Positions 51,291 through 59,392 of a DNA stretch of 64,000 bases are shown here, in pieces. The DNA is from Polaromonas sp. (GTDB lineage: Bacteria > Pseudomonadota > Gammaproteobacteria > Burkholderiales > Burkholderiaceae_C). The notes under the pieces were generated by a model, which saw nothing but the letters and a program-made list of their open reading frames with translations, had not been told where the DNA came from and made no database searches. The translations under genes and the position numbers were made by a program. The stretch is taken from NCBI GenBank assembly GCA_013297865.1, contig JAAFIP010000004.1, forward strand, positions 62,001-126,000, in the 5' to 3' direction. Within the stretch, counting starts at the first letter, position 1, and the number at the start of each line of letters is the position of its first letter.

Positions 51291-51851
51291 ATGGACAAAA
51301 TAATCAACGGATTTTTCAAGCTGCTGGAGTTTCTGGTGGTGGCGTGCCTGGTGGCCATGGTGGTAATGGTGTTTGGCAATGTGATCATGCGTTACGCCTT
51401 CAACTCGGGCATTCAGGTGAGTGAGGAAATGTCACGCTACTGCTTTATCTGGCTGACCTATCTGGGTGCCATGGTGGCCATGCGTGAGGGCGGGCATCTG
51501 GGGGTGGACAGTCTGGTCAAGGCGCTGCCCCTGGCTGGCAAAAAAGTATGCGTTCTGCTCAGCGAATGCCTGATGCTGTTTTGCAATGTGTTGTTCCTGG
51601 TGGGCACCTACAAAATGCATGAGCTGCAGGTGACCAATATTTCTCCGGTGGTGGGCATCTCGATGATCTGGATTTATGGCATTGGCTATGTGGTGTCGAC
51701 CGTGATGGGGGCCTTCAACCTACACAAACTGTATCTGTTGCTCACTGGCCAGCTCAGGGAAGACCAGATGCTGCAGATCGTCGAAGCCGAAGGCCTGAAG
51801 GAGGCCGAAGCACAGCTGGGCATCAACCAGCCTCACAACCAGAAAGCCTGA
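51291..51851 (+). CDS. TRAP transporter small permease (DctQ)
   Basis: A 186-residue membrane protein with four hydrophobic segments and FGNVIMRYAF, SEEMSRYCFIWLTYLGAMVAMREGGHLG, the DctQ signature. It starts 29 bases after the regulator and is followed by dctM after 4 bases. The last 30 residues are hydrophilic. Confidence 0.93.
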   Translation: MDKIINGFFKLLEFLVVACLVAMVVMVFGNVIMRYAFNSGIQVSEEMSRYCFIWLTYLGAMVAMREGGHLGVDSLVKALPLAGKKVCVLLSECLMLFCNVLFLVGTYKMHELQVTNISPVVGISMIWIYGIGYVVSTVMGAFNLHKLYLLLTGQLREDQMLQIVEAEGLKEAEAQLGINQPHNQKA

Positions 51852-51855
51852 TGCC

Positions 51856-53154
51856 ATGACCGTTGCCGTATTTGTTTTCTCCCTGATCGCTGCGATGGCG
51901 CTGGGCATGCCGATTGCCTATGCGCTGCTGGTCTGCGGGGTGTGCCTGATGGGCTTTCTGGCTGCCACGGGCGTGCTGCCTGCGTTTGACAGCCAGATTC
52001 TCGCGCAGCGATTTGTCGATGGCGCAGACAATTTCCCGCTGCTCGCCGTGCCCTTCTTTTTGCTGGCTGGCGAGTTCATGAATGCTGGCGGCCTGTCCAA
52101 GCGCATTGTGAATCTGGGCGTAGCCTGGGTGGGCCACTACCGCGGCGGACTGGGCTATGTCGCAGTGATTGCCGCCATCATCATGGCTTCGCTGTCAGGC
52201 TCTGCAGTGGCTGACACTGCAGCGCTGGCAGCCATTTTGATACCGATGATGAAAGCCGCGGGATACGATGTGCCGCGCAGTGCAGGCCTGGTAGCAGCAG
52301 GTGGCATCATCGCGCCGGTGATTCCGCCCTCAATCGGCTTCATCATCTTTGGCGTGGCGGGCAATGTGTCGATCACCAAGCTGTTTCTGGCAGGCATCGT
52401 GCCCGGCATCATGATGGGCGTGGCCATTGGCATTGCTTGGTGGTGGGTAGCCAAAAAGGAAAAAGTCGAGCCTGGCCCCAAGCTGGCGCTGGCTGAACGC
52501 TGGAGCATTACCTTCAAAAGCCTGTTTGCCATCGCCTTGCCCGTGATCATCATCGGCGGCATGAAAGCAGGTGTGTTCACGCCTACCGAAGCGGCCGTAG
52601 TGGCTGCGGTGTATGCCTTTATCGTGGGTATGTTCATTTACCGCGAAATGCACTGGGGCCAAATCTATGGCCTGTTCCTGGCGGCGGGAAAAACCACGGC
52701 GGTGGTGATGTTTCTGGTGTCTGCTGCCATGGTCAGCGCCTGGTTGATTACGGTGGCCAATATTCCCAACGAAGTGGCTTCCATGCTGTCGCCGTTCATG
52801 GACAACAAAACCCTGCTGATGTTTGTGATGATGATCTTGATCGTGGTGGTAGGCACCGCGCTGGACTTTGCGCCCACGGTGCTGATTCTCACGCCTGTGC
52901 TGATGCCGGTGGTACTCAAGGCGGGTATTGACCCGGTGTATTTTGGCGTGCTCTTTATCATGAACAACGCCATTGGACTGATTACCCCGCCGGTAGGCAC
53001 GGTGCTCAATGTCGTCTGTGGCGTGGCCAAGATTGACATGAACTCTGCTTTCAAAGGCGTTATGCCGTTTCTGATTGCTCAGCTGATCGTACTTTTCTTA
53101 TTGGTGTTTATCCCTGAATTGGTGACAACGCCATTGAAGTGGTGGATGCGCTGA
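51856..53154 (+). CDS. TRAP transporter large permease (DctM)
   Basis: A 432-residue permease of normal length with 12 segments: GMPIAYALLVCGVCLM, FPLLAVPFFLLAGEFMNAGG, SLSGSAVADTAAL and IPPSIGFIIFG. Together with DctQ it imports the sugar acid delivered by the receptor at 53204, and possibly by the second receptor at 46673. It does not carry the long charged tail of the DctM at 8236. Confidence 0.95.
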   Translation: MTVAVFVFSLIAAMALGMPIAYALLVCGVCLMGFLAATGVLPAFDSQILAQRFVDGADNFPLLAVPFFLLAGEFMNAGGLSKRIVNLGVAWVGHYRGGLGYVAVIAAIIMASLSGSAVADTAALAAILIPMMKAAGYDVPRSAGLVAAGGIIAPVIPPSIGFIIFGVAGNVSITKLFLAGIVPGIMMGVAIGIAWWWVAKKEKVEPGPKLALAERWSITFKSLFAIALPVIIIGGMKAGVFTPTEAAVVAAVYAFIVGMFIYREMHWGQIYGLFLAAGKTTAVVMFLVSAAMVSAWLITVANIPNEVASMLSPFMDNKTLLMFVMMILIVVVGTALDFAPTVLILTPVLMPVVLKAGIDPVYFGVLFIMNNAIGLITPPVGTVLNVVCGVAKIDMNSAFKGVMPFLIAQLIVLFLLVFIPELVTTPLKWWMR

Positions 53155-53203
53155 TATACGCTAGAGTGTTTTGTCATTTTTATCAACCGGAAGGAGACCC
53201 CTC

Positions 53204-54217
53204 ATGCTACGTCGTAACCTTATCGCCCAAGCCGCGCTCATTGTCGCTGGCACCCTGTTTGCCAGCAGCGCCATGGCGCAGTTCAGCGAACGCAATATCA
53301 AGATCACCAACGGTGTGAACGAAGACCACCCGGTTGGCGCTGGCGTCAAGAAGATGCAGGAAGTGCTGACCGCCAAATCGGGCGGCAAAATGAAAATGAC
53401 CGCCTTCTGGGGCGGCTCTGCAGGCGGTGACCTGCAGGCCACCCAGGCACTGCGCGCAGGCACGCAGGAGATGGTGGTCACCTCCAGCTCGCCGCTGGTG
53501 GGCATTGTCAAAGAGCTTGGTGCATTTGACTTGCCTTTCCTGTTTGCCAACGAGAAAGAGGCTGATGCCGTGCTGGACGGTGCTGCTGGCGCGTTCTTCA
53601 ACAAGAAGCTGGAAGAGGCTGGCCTGGTGAACCTGGCGTATTGGGAAAACGGCTTTCGCAACCTGACCAACAGCAAGCGCGCAGTGACCAAAGTGGAAGA
53701 CTTTGACGGCGTCAAGGTGCGCGTCATGCAGAACAATATTTTCCTCGACACCTTCAAGACACTGGGTACCAATGCCGTGCCCATGGCTTTTGGTGAAGTC
53801 TTCACTGCACTGGAAACCAAGACCATTGATGGCCAGGAAAACCCCTTTGTGACCATCAACACGTCCAAATTTTTCGAAGTACAAAAATACCTCAGCGTCA
53901 CCCGCCATGCCTACACACCCTTCTTGGTGCTGTACAGCAAGAAGATGTTTGACACCCTGAGCAAGGAAGAGCAGGCCGCACTGCGCGAGGCCGCTATCGA
54001 GGGCCAGAAAGTACAGCGCACGACGATCCGTGCCAACGACAGCAAGGCCCTGGCCGAACTCAAAGCCAAAGGCATGCAGGTCAACGAAATCAGCCCTGCC
54101 GAACAGCGCCGCATGTTTGAAAAAGTCAAACCGGTGTATGAGAAAAACTCTGCAACGATTGGCGCAGATGCTATCAATGTGGTGGTGGATGCTTTGAAAA
54201 AGGCACGCGGAGGGTAA
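53204..54217 (+). CDS. TRAP transporter substrate-binding protein (DctP)
   Basis: A 337-residue receptor. The ATG at 53204 follows the ribosome-binding site AAGGAGACC; a signal peptide ends SSAMAQ. YWENGFRNLTNSKRAV and GVKVRVMQNNIFLDTFKTLG are DctP motifs with the conserved Arg that holds the carboxylate. It closes the Q-M-P row. A long inverted repeat follows and may end transcription. Confidence 0.95.
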   Translation: MLRRNLIAQAALIVAGTLFASSAMAQFSERNIKITNGVNEDHPVGAGVKKMQEVLTAKSGGKMKMTAFWGGSAGGDLQATQALRAGTQEMVVTSSSPLVGIVKELGAFDLPFLFANEKEADAVLDGAAGAFFNKKLEEAGLVNLAYWENGFRNLTNSKRAVTKVEDFDGVKVRVMQNNIFLDTFKTLGTNAVPMAFGEVFTALETKTIDGQENPFVTINTSKFFEVQKYLSVTRHAYTPFLVLYSKKMFDTLSKEEQAALREAAIEGQKVQRTTIRANDSKALAELKAKGMQVNEISPAEQRRMFEKVKPVYEKNSATIGADAINVVVDALKKARGG

Positions 54218-54249
54218 GGCTTCGTTTCGCTTAGGACGAAATCGGACTT

Positions 54250-54417
54250 CCGGACGCGAAGAACGCGAAAGTTACGCGAAGGACGCGAAAAAGAAAATAC
54301 AAAAATAATTCAAAATTTTAAAAAATTTGAATTATTTTGATTGACTTCCCAATCTTTGGTTTTCTTTTTTATCTTCTTTCGCGTCCTTCGCGTAACCTTA
54401 GCGCCCTTCGCGTCCGG
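54250..54417. repeat. Long GACGCGAA-rich inverted repeat between dctP and the GalD-type dehydratase
   Basis: The left arm from 54250 (CGGACGCGAAGAACGCGAAA and on) is the reverse complement, with few mismatches, of the right arm 54375-54417. Inside lies a second inverted repeat, AATAATTCAAA (54304-54314) with TTTGAATTATT (54326-54336). RNA from it would form a long hairpin. It could end or slow transcription between the receptor and the dehydratase. A half copy lies at 39970. Confidence 0.85.
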
Positions 54418-54446
54418 CTGTTCGCATTCTCCCTCGTGTCAGACCC

Positions 54447-55637
54447 ATGAAAATTACCCAACTAGAAACCATCCGCCTCGGTGAGTTCCCCAACATTCTG
54501 TGGGTGCGCATCTATACCGATGAGGGGCTGGTGGGTTTGGGTGAAACCTTTATGGGGGCGGCGGCTGTGGAGGCCTATATCCACGAATGGGCTGCGCCCA
54601 AGCTGCTGGGCAAGGACCCGCTGGCCATTGAGGCGCGGGGCAAGGACATCATGGGCTATCTGGGCTGGCGTGGCTCGGGGGTGGAAACGCGGGGCAACAG
54701 CGCGATTGACATTGCCCTGTGGGATATTTTTGGCAAAGCCGCCAATATGCCGGTGTGCACTGCGCTGGGCGGTAAAAGCCGCGATGCGATTCGCATCTAC
54801 AACACCTGCGCTGGCTACCAGTATGTGCGCAGCACGGTCAATCAAAACACTTCCAACTGGGGCCTGGGTGCAACCCAAGGCCCATATGAAGACCTGCAGG
54901 GCTTTTTGACCCGTGCCGACGAAGTCGCGCAGTCACTGCTCAGTGAAGGCATCACCGCGATGAAAATCTGGCCGTTCGATATGGCTGCAGAAGCCAGCGA
55001 CGGGCAGTACATCAGCAGTACCGACTTGGACAAGGCGCTGGAGCCGTTTCGCAAAATCCGCAATGCGGTGGGCGACCAGATGGACATCATGGTGGAGTTC
55101 CACAGCCTGTGGCGTCTGCCCATGGCGCAGAAGATTGCCCGCGCGCTCAAGCCGTTCAACACCTTCTGGCATGAAGACGCGATTCGCATGGACTCGCTGG
55201 ATTTGCTCAAGCAGTATGCGCCCCACACCGATGCGCTCATCTGCGCCAGCGAGACGCTGAGCTACAAATGGGGCTTCAAGGACTACCTGCAAAGCGGCGT
55301 GGCCGGTGTGGCCATGCTGGATCTGAGCTGGTGCGGTGGCCTCAGCGAGGCGCGCAAGATCGCGGCCATGGCCGATGCCTGGCAACTGCCTGTGGCGCCG
55401 CACGACTGCACCGGGCCCGTAGTGTGGGCTGCCTCCACCCACCTGTCGCTGCATGCGCCCAACGCACTAGTGCAGGAGAGCGTGCGAGCCTTCTACAGCG
55501 GCTGGTACAAGGAGCTGGTGACCGAGCTGCCCGTGGTGAACAAGGGCATGATCTCGCTGAACCAGAAACCTGGCCTGGGCCTGGAGCTGCTGCCAGACCT
55601 GCATCTGCGTGCCGACGCCATCGTGCGCAAAAGCTGA
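54447..55637 (+). CDS. Enolase-superfamily sugar-acid dehydratase (GalD type)
   Basis: A 396-residue mandelate-racemase-group enzyme. E217, E243 and E269 take the metal positions, and H219 and H319 the acid/base positions. All five are offset by exactly 34 from D183, E209, E235, H185 and H285 of Escherichia coli D-galactonate dehydratase, so it is probably a dehydratase for D-galactonate or a close acid. The first ligand is Glu rather than Asp, and K173 is also present, so the substrate may differ. It is the second dehydratase of the island. Confidence 0.85.
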   Translation: MKITQLETIRLGEFPNILWVRIYTDEGLVGLGETFMGAAAVEAYIHEWAAPKLLGKDPLAIEARGKDIMGYLGWRGSGVETRGNSAIDIALWDIFGKAANMPVCTALGGKSRDAIRIYNTCAGYQYVRSTVNQNTSNWGLGATQGPYEDLQGFLTRADEVAQSLLSEGITAMKIWPFDMAAEASDGQYISSTDLDKALEPFRKIRNAVGDQMDIMVEFHSLWRLPMAQKIARALKPFNTFWHEDAIRMDSLDLLKQYAPHTDALICASETLSYKWGFKDYLQSGVAGVAMLDLSWCGGLSEARKIAAMADAWQLPVAPHDCTGPVVWAASTHLSLHAPNALVQESVRAFYSGWYKELVTELPVVNKGMISLNQKPGLGLELLPDLHLRADAIVRKS

Positions 55638-55685
55638 CTGACAGCACAGGGCAAGCGGCCAGGTTTCTGATGCACAATGCGGTGC

Positions 55686-56081
55686 ATGAGCACGCCTACA
55701 CCGACACTGACACACGCCATCCTGTTCACCGATGTGGACGGCCGCGCAAAATTCAAGGACGAACCCGTGGCCCTGAGCGAGGGCACCGACGCAGCGCGTC
55801 TGTCGCCCCTGCGCGCGTCTAAGGGCTTTCAGTTTCGCCAGAGTCCAGTAGGGTTTCAAAGTGATTTTCACTGCACCACCACGCCGCAATGGCTGATCGT
55901 GTTCAGCGGCGCGATGGAGATTGGCCTGCAGGACGGCAGTGTGCGGGTGTTCAAGGCGGGCGAGCGGTTTTATTCGAACGACACACTGCCTGTGGGCGCC
56001 ACGTTTGACCCCAAGCTGCATGGCCACCGCAGCCGCCAGATCGGTGATGAGCCGCTGGTGACGATGTTTGTGCGCACCTGA
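55686..56081 (+). CDS. Cupin-domain protein
   Basis: A 131-residue small beta-barrel protein, starting at 55686 or 55677. FHCTTTPQWLIVFSGAMEIGLQDG and FKAGERFYSNDT are the two cupin motifs, with fewer His than in metal-dependent members. It lies 48 bases after the GalD-type dehydratase on the same strand and may bind or handle a sugar acid, but no activity can be named. Confidence 0.72.
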   Translation: MSTPTPTLTHAILFTDVDGRAKFKDEPVALSEGTDAARLSPLRASKGFQFRQSPVGFQSDFHCTTTPQWLIVFSGAMEIGLQDGSVRVFKAGERFYSNDTLPVGATFDPKLHGHRSRQIGDEPLVTMFVRT

Positions 56082-56091
56082 GACACTCTAT

Positions 56092-56143
56092 TTGCTATTT
56101 AATTAATAGCTGCTCTCGCGATATTCTATTGGTCTAAGGGCCT
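56092..56143 (-). repeat. Dispersed repeat, copy 11 (between cupin and ankyrin genes)
   Basis: Inverse orientation, core 56106-56132 with one change (CTCTCGCG for CTCCCGCG). It fills most of the 71-base gap between two converging genes. Confidence 0.92.
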
Positions 56144-56152
56144 ATTTGACTA

Positions 56153-57559
56153 TTATTTTGCACCTGCTTTGAGCAGAATTTCTACCATCTCGGCTGCGCC
56201 ACGCGTGCGCGCATGCTCCAGCGCACTGATGCCCTGCGCATCGGTTTGATTCACGTCCGCGCCTGCAGTAATCAGGATGCGCAGCAGATCAGTCTGCCCC
56301 GTCTGCACACACAGCGTAAGCGCGGGCGTACCGTTGCTGCGGGTGTTTTTGTCAGCGCCGTCGGCCAGGGCCTGTTGCAGTGCGGTGGGGTTTTTGCTAC
56401 GGATGGCGGCCAGCAGGGCGTTGCTGGGGGGCAGGCTGCTGCTTGGGCTGGCGTAGTTTTGCACGCTGCCTTGAGGGGCGGCTGCGGGAGCTTCTGCCAT
56501 GGGAGCGCGTGCTCGCGCAGCGGCCATGGGCGCTGCTGGTGCTGGTGCTGGTGCAGCGGTAGCGGGGGCCGCAGCTGGGGCAGGTGCGGACATGCGAGGC
56601 GCTGCCTTGGACAGGGCTGCGCCAGTGGCTGCGGGCGTCGTAGCGGTATCTGCGCTAGCTGGAGCCCTGTCGGCGGATGCCGTAGGGGCTGCGGGTGGTT
56701 TGGGTGATACCTGCACGGTCGGTGGTGTGGGTTCGGCTGGGGCAGCGCCCGTTGCAGCCTCAGAGGCCGAGGCTGGAAAAGGGGATGGCGATGGAGCAGC
56801 GGGTGCAGCAGGTGCTCTAGCAGCCTGTCGCTGCGCAGTGTCAGGAGCGATCTGGGATGCTTTGGCCGTTTCGCTACGCGGTTTGGCTGGGGCCGCCGCC
56901 GCAGGGGGGCTACCTGCTTTCGGTGCCATGGCATCGGCACTGCGCGCTGCAGCAGAAGGTGCAACAGACGCACGGGGCTCTGCAGGTGATGCGGGCATGG
57001 GATTGGCAGTCTCTGCCGTATCTGCCTGCTTGGCAGCGCTGGGAGCAGCCTTTGCCTGTGGCGCCGGGGACGGGACAGCAGCAGCAGGGGCGGGTGCAGG
57101 TGCGGGAACTGGAGCAGGTGCAGCAGGTGCGGCAGGTAGTGCCGTTGCGGGCCGTGCCGCGCTGAACGCTTGATCTCTCTCATCAGGGGCTGCGCGATCC
57201 CACTGCAGGAAAAGCAAGCCTGTCAGACCAAACACAGCCACCGAGGCCAGCGCACGGATTTTCCACTGGCTGTCGTTGGCAGCAGGTTTTTGTGCATCCA
57301 ATGGGCCTGCAGAGCCCTGAAATGCGGCGGGAGCAGCTACAGAATTTGTAGTACCAGCGGTATCCACTGCTGCAGATGAGCGTGCTTGCGCAAGCTGCTG
57401 TGCATAGGCCAGCACATTGGCGCTGACTTGTGCGGACGGCCCCATGGCGCTGCCTGCCTGCGCATCCAGCTCTGCCTGTGCGGCGCGGTAGCGGGCGAGC
57501 AAGGCGTCGGTGGGTAGATCGCCTGACGCATCAGGCGGGGGAGGGCGGTACTGTGTCAT
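56153..57559 (-). CDS. Single-pass membrane protein with ankyrin repeats, probable anti-sigma factor
   Basis: A 468-residue protein in four parts: a cytoplasmic N-terminus of about 100 residues, one membrane segment (RALASVAVFGLTGLLFLQW), a very long Ala/Pro-rich low-complexity stretch (about residues 130-365), and two to three ankyrin repeats at the C-terminus (GTPALTLCVQTGQTDLLRILI, DVNQTDAQGISALEHA). Its start overlaps the end of the ECF sigma gene (ATGA), as anti-sigma genes usually do. That would put the ankyrin part outside the membrane as the sensor. The anti-sigma role is inferred; no zinc motif is seen. A decayed dispersed repeat encodes residues 70-85. Confidence 0.72.
   Translation of the reverse strand: MTQYRPPPPDASGDLPTDALLARYRAAQAELDAQAGSAMGPSAQVSANVLAYAQQLAQARSSAAVDTAGTTNSVAAPAAFQGSAGPLDAQKPAANDSQWKIRALASVAVFGLTGLLFLQWDRAAPDERDQAFSAARPATALPAAPAAPAPVPAPAPAPAAAVPSPAPQAKAAPSAAKQADTAETANPMPASPAEPRASVAPSAAARSADAMAPKAGSPPAAAAPAKPRSETAKASQIAPDTAQRQAARAPAAPAAPSPSPFPASASEAATGAAPAEPTPPTVQVSPKPPAAPTASADRAPASADTATTPAATGAALSKAAPRMSAPAPAAAPATAAPAPAPAAPMAAARARAPMAEAPAAAPQGSVQNYASPSSSLPPSNALLAAIRSKNPTALQQALADGADKNTRSNGTPALTLCVQTGQTDLLRILITAGADVNQTDAQGISALEHARTRGAAEMVEILLKAGAK
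57304..57352 (+). repeat. Decayed dispersed repeat inside the ankyrin gene
   Basis: GCCTGCAGAGCCCTGAAATG, then CGGCGGGAGCAGCTACAGAA, keeps the GGGAGCAGCTA core of the dispersed repeat but has lost the AATATCGC part. It is translated in frame (SVAAPAAFQGSAG). Confidence 0.6.
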
Positions 57560-58170
57560 GCGCTGACCTCCGTCAATTCTGCGAGCAGGGTTTTGAGTTT
57601 GCTGCGTGCATACCGCAGACGGCTTTTGGCGGTTTCAAAACTGGTGCCAGTGGCTTGCGCAATGTCTTCCACGCTCATATCACCTTCTGCCTGCATGAGA
57701 AACGCCTCGCGCTGGTCTGCGGGCAGGGCCTCTATGGCCGCGATCAAGGCCCGTGCCTGCTCGCGCGACTGTATCTGCCGCAAAGGGCCAAAGCCCGAGT
57801 CGGCCACCAGCTGCGCACGCAGTTGCACACTCTCGTCATCTTCGGCGTCCAGTGTCAGGCTCTCGTGCGGCTTGAATGCGCGCCAGTGGTCAACAATGCG
57901 GTGGTGTGCCAGGGTAAACAGCCAGGTGCTGAATTTGGCGCCGCTTTTGCCTGCCTCGTAGCTGGGCGCAGCGCGGGCCACGGCAAACCACAGCTCCTGC
58001 GTCAGCTCATCTGCCGTGGACGGGTTTTGCACACTGCGCAGCACATAGCGCCACACACGCGTTGCATGGCGCGTGTAGAGCGTGTTGAACGCCGCAACCT
58101 GACCTTGGGCATACAGTGACATCAGGGTCTCATCGGTTGCGCTGTCCAGGCTGGGCTGCATGCACACCAT
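57556..58170 (-). CDS. ECF-family RNA polymerase sigma factor
   Basis: A 204-residue sigma factor with region 2 (ADELTQELWFAVARAAPSYEAGKSGAKFSTWLFTLAHHRIVDHWR) and region 4 (LPADQREAFLMQAEGDMSVEDIAQATGTSFETAKSRLRYARSKL), the RpoE-type helix-turn-helix. An alternative start is four codons in. It is flanked by a secreted protein gene upstream and the ankyrin membrane protein downstream, all on one strand, so it probably directs an envelope-response regulon. Confidence 0.93.
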   Translation of the reverse strand: MVCMQPSLDSATDETLMSLYAQGQVAAFNTLYTRHATRVWRYVLRSVQNPSTADELTQELWFAVARAAPSYEAGKSGAKFSTWLFTLAHHRIVDHWRAFKPHESLTLDAEDDESVQLRAQLVADSGFGPLRQIQSREQARALIAAIEALPADQREAFLMQAEGDMSVEDIAQATGTSFETAKSRLRYARSKLKTLLAELTEVSA

Positions 58171-58211
58171 TGTGCATCACAGCCGTGCCGTTTTCAGCAG
58201 TGAGCGGCTTT

Positions 58212-59123
58212 TCAGCGCCATGTGGGTGGGTCGGGCACATAGCCAATGCCGCCATCGGGAAAGGGGTTGGGCCGCGGCTGTGGCGGACGGGGCACGCTGA
58301 TCACGCCCATGGCCAGCAGGTTGGCATAGCTGTCGTAGCGGATGCGGACGACTTCGGCCGGAGTGCTGCTTTCGCGTTCGAACTCAGTATGGATCACGTA
58401 GGAGTTTTCGCGTTCGCCATGGCCTGTGCCCAGCTTGGGGGCGGGCTGGGGCGCAGCTTGTGGCGCAGTGCGTTTGGCAGCGCTGTCGCTGTGCGGTTCA
58501 CGTGCAGCGCCTGCAGCAGCCTCGGCGGCGGAGCTGGAGTCTTTGGCTGCGCCGTGGGCGCTGCCAGCATAGGGCGCAGGCGCAGGAGCGGGCGATGCGG
58601 GAGCCGGTGCACTGGAAGACGAGTCTTCATAGCGCTTGGAACGCCATGGATACACCGGCTGCACCTGCGCTGGCACGCGCTCGCGAAATAGCGCCACACC
58701 AATCACGCCCACATCGCGCGGACGGCCTGTGCGCTCGGCATAGCTGTTGGGGGAGGCAGTAAATTCGAAAGCGGCCACATCGTTATTGCTCTTGCGCCAG
58801 CCCGTAATGCCATAGCGCTGCCAGGCGCCAAATACATAGCCCGTCTGCGACGTGCTAGCCGTCTCGCCGCTGACCACATTCACCCCGTCTACTGAGGTGA
58901 CCGCCAACAGGCGTTGGCCGGTAGCGTTGCGCACATCAATCGCATACTTGGCCCCTGGCACCCCCGCCACCCAGTATTCTCCCCGGTGGTAATGCACCGG
59001 CAGCGTCGCGCCCGTGCTGCGGTCAGTCACTGTCACATCAGCCAGTCGCCCCACAGCCAAAGCCTGCGCGCTGAACCCACTGGTCGCAGCCACCACAGCC
59101 CACATGATCAAGCACTTTTTCAT
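58212..59123 (-). CDS. Secreted protein of unknown function, first in the sigma-factor row
   Basis: A 303-residue exported protein. The ATG at 59123 follows AAGGAG, and residues 1-23 are a signal peptide ending ALAVG. A beta-rich N-terminal half (LPVHYHRGEYWVAGVPGAKYAI, SYAERTGRPRDVGVIGVALF) is joined by an Ala/Ser/Pro-rich stretch (about 165-225) to a C-terminal part with EVVRIRYDSYANLLAMGVI. I do not recognise the family. It is 41 bases upstream of the ECF sigma gene and has the same low-complexity style as the ankyrin protein; it could be a signal sensor or a target of the sigma factor. Confidence 0.78.
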   Translation of the reverse strand: MKKCLIMWAVVAATSGFSAQALAVGRLADVTVTDRSTGATLPVHYHRGEYWVAGVPGAKYAIDVRNATGQRLLAVTSVDGVNVVSGETASTSQTGYVFGAWQRYGITGWRKSNNDVAAFEFTASPNSYAERTGRPRDVGVIGVALFRERVPAQVQPVYPWRSKRYEDSSSSAPAPASPAPAPAPYAGSAHGAAKDSSSAAEAAAGAAREPHSDSAAKRTAPQAAPQPAPKLGTGHGERENSYVIHTEFERESSTPAEVVRIRYDSYANLLAMGVISVPRPPQPRPNPFPDGGIGYVPDPPTWR

Positions 59124-59223
59124 CACACACTCCTTGTATTTAACGGTGATGGAGCTTGAAACGGGGCAGCGGTGCAAACGGGGTTAAACCGGCAGGAAAT
59201 ACCTTGATTTAATGGTCAAATTG

Positions 59224-59272
59224 TCCGCCAAGCCAATGGAATATCGCGGGAGCAGCTATTAAAACAGTAGTA
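59224..59272 (+). repeat. Dispersed repeat, copy 12 (between divergent genes)
   Basis: Forward orientation, core 59233-59259 with one change near its edge and a complete AATATCGCGGGAGCAGCTAT. It lies in the 269-base region between the secreted-protein gene and the DUF2339 gene, which must also hold both promoters; nothing else was recognised there. Confidence 0.92.
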
Positions 59273-59392
59273 ATTTGATTAAAAATCTATCTTGATAACG
59301 TGATGTACTGGCTTTTTTACGCTCTGCAGATCATGTAACATCATCTTTCAAGGGTTGTAACCTCGTCTAACAAAGATAATCAGGAGTGCGGG

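Noticed and set aside
54250-54417. The GACGCGAA inverted repeat as a transposon end pair with cargo
   Set aside because: Only about 80 non-coding bases lie between the arms, and no transposase or target duplication is seen.
2876-59272. The dispersed repeat as a CRISPR array
   Set aside because: Copies are kilobases apart, in both orientations and partly inside genes; there are no regular spacers and no cas genes.
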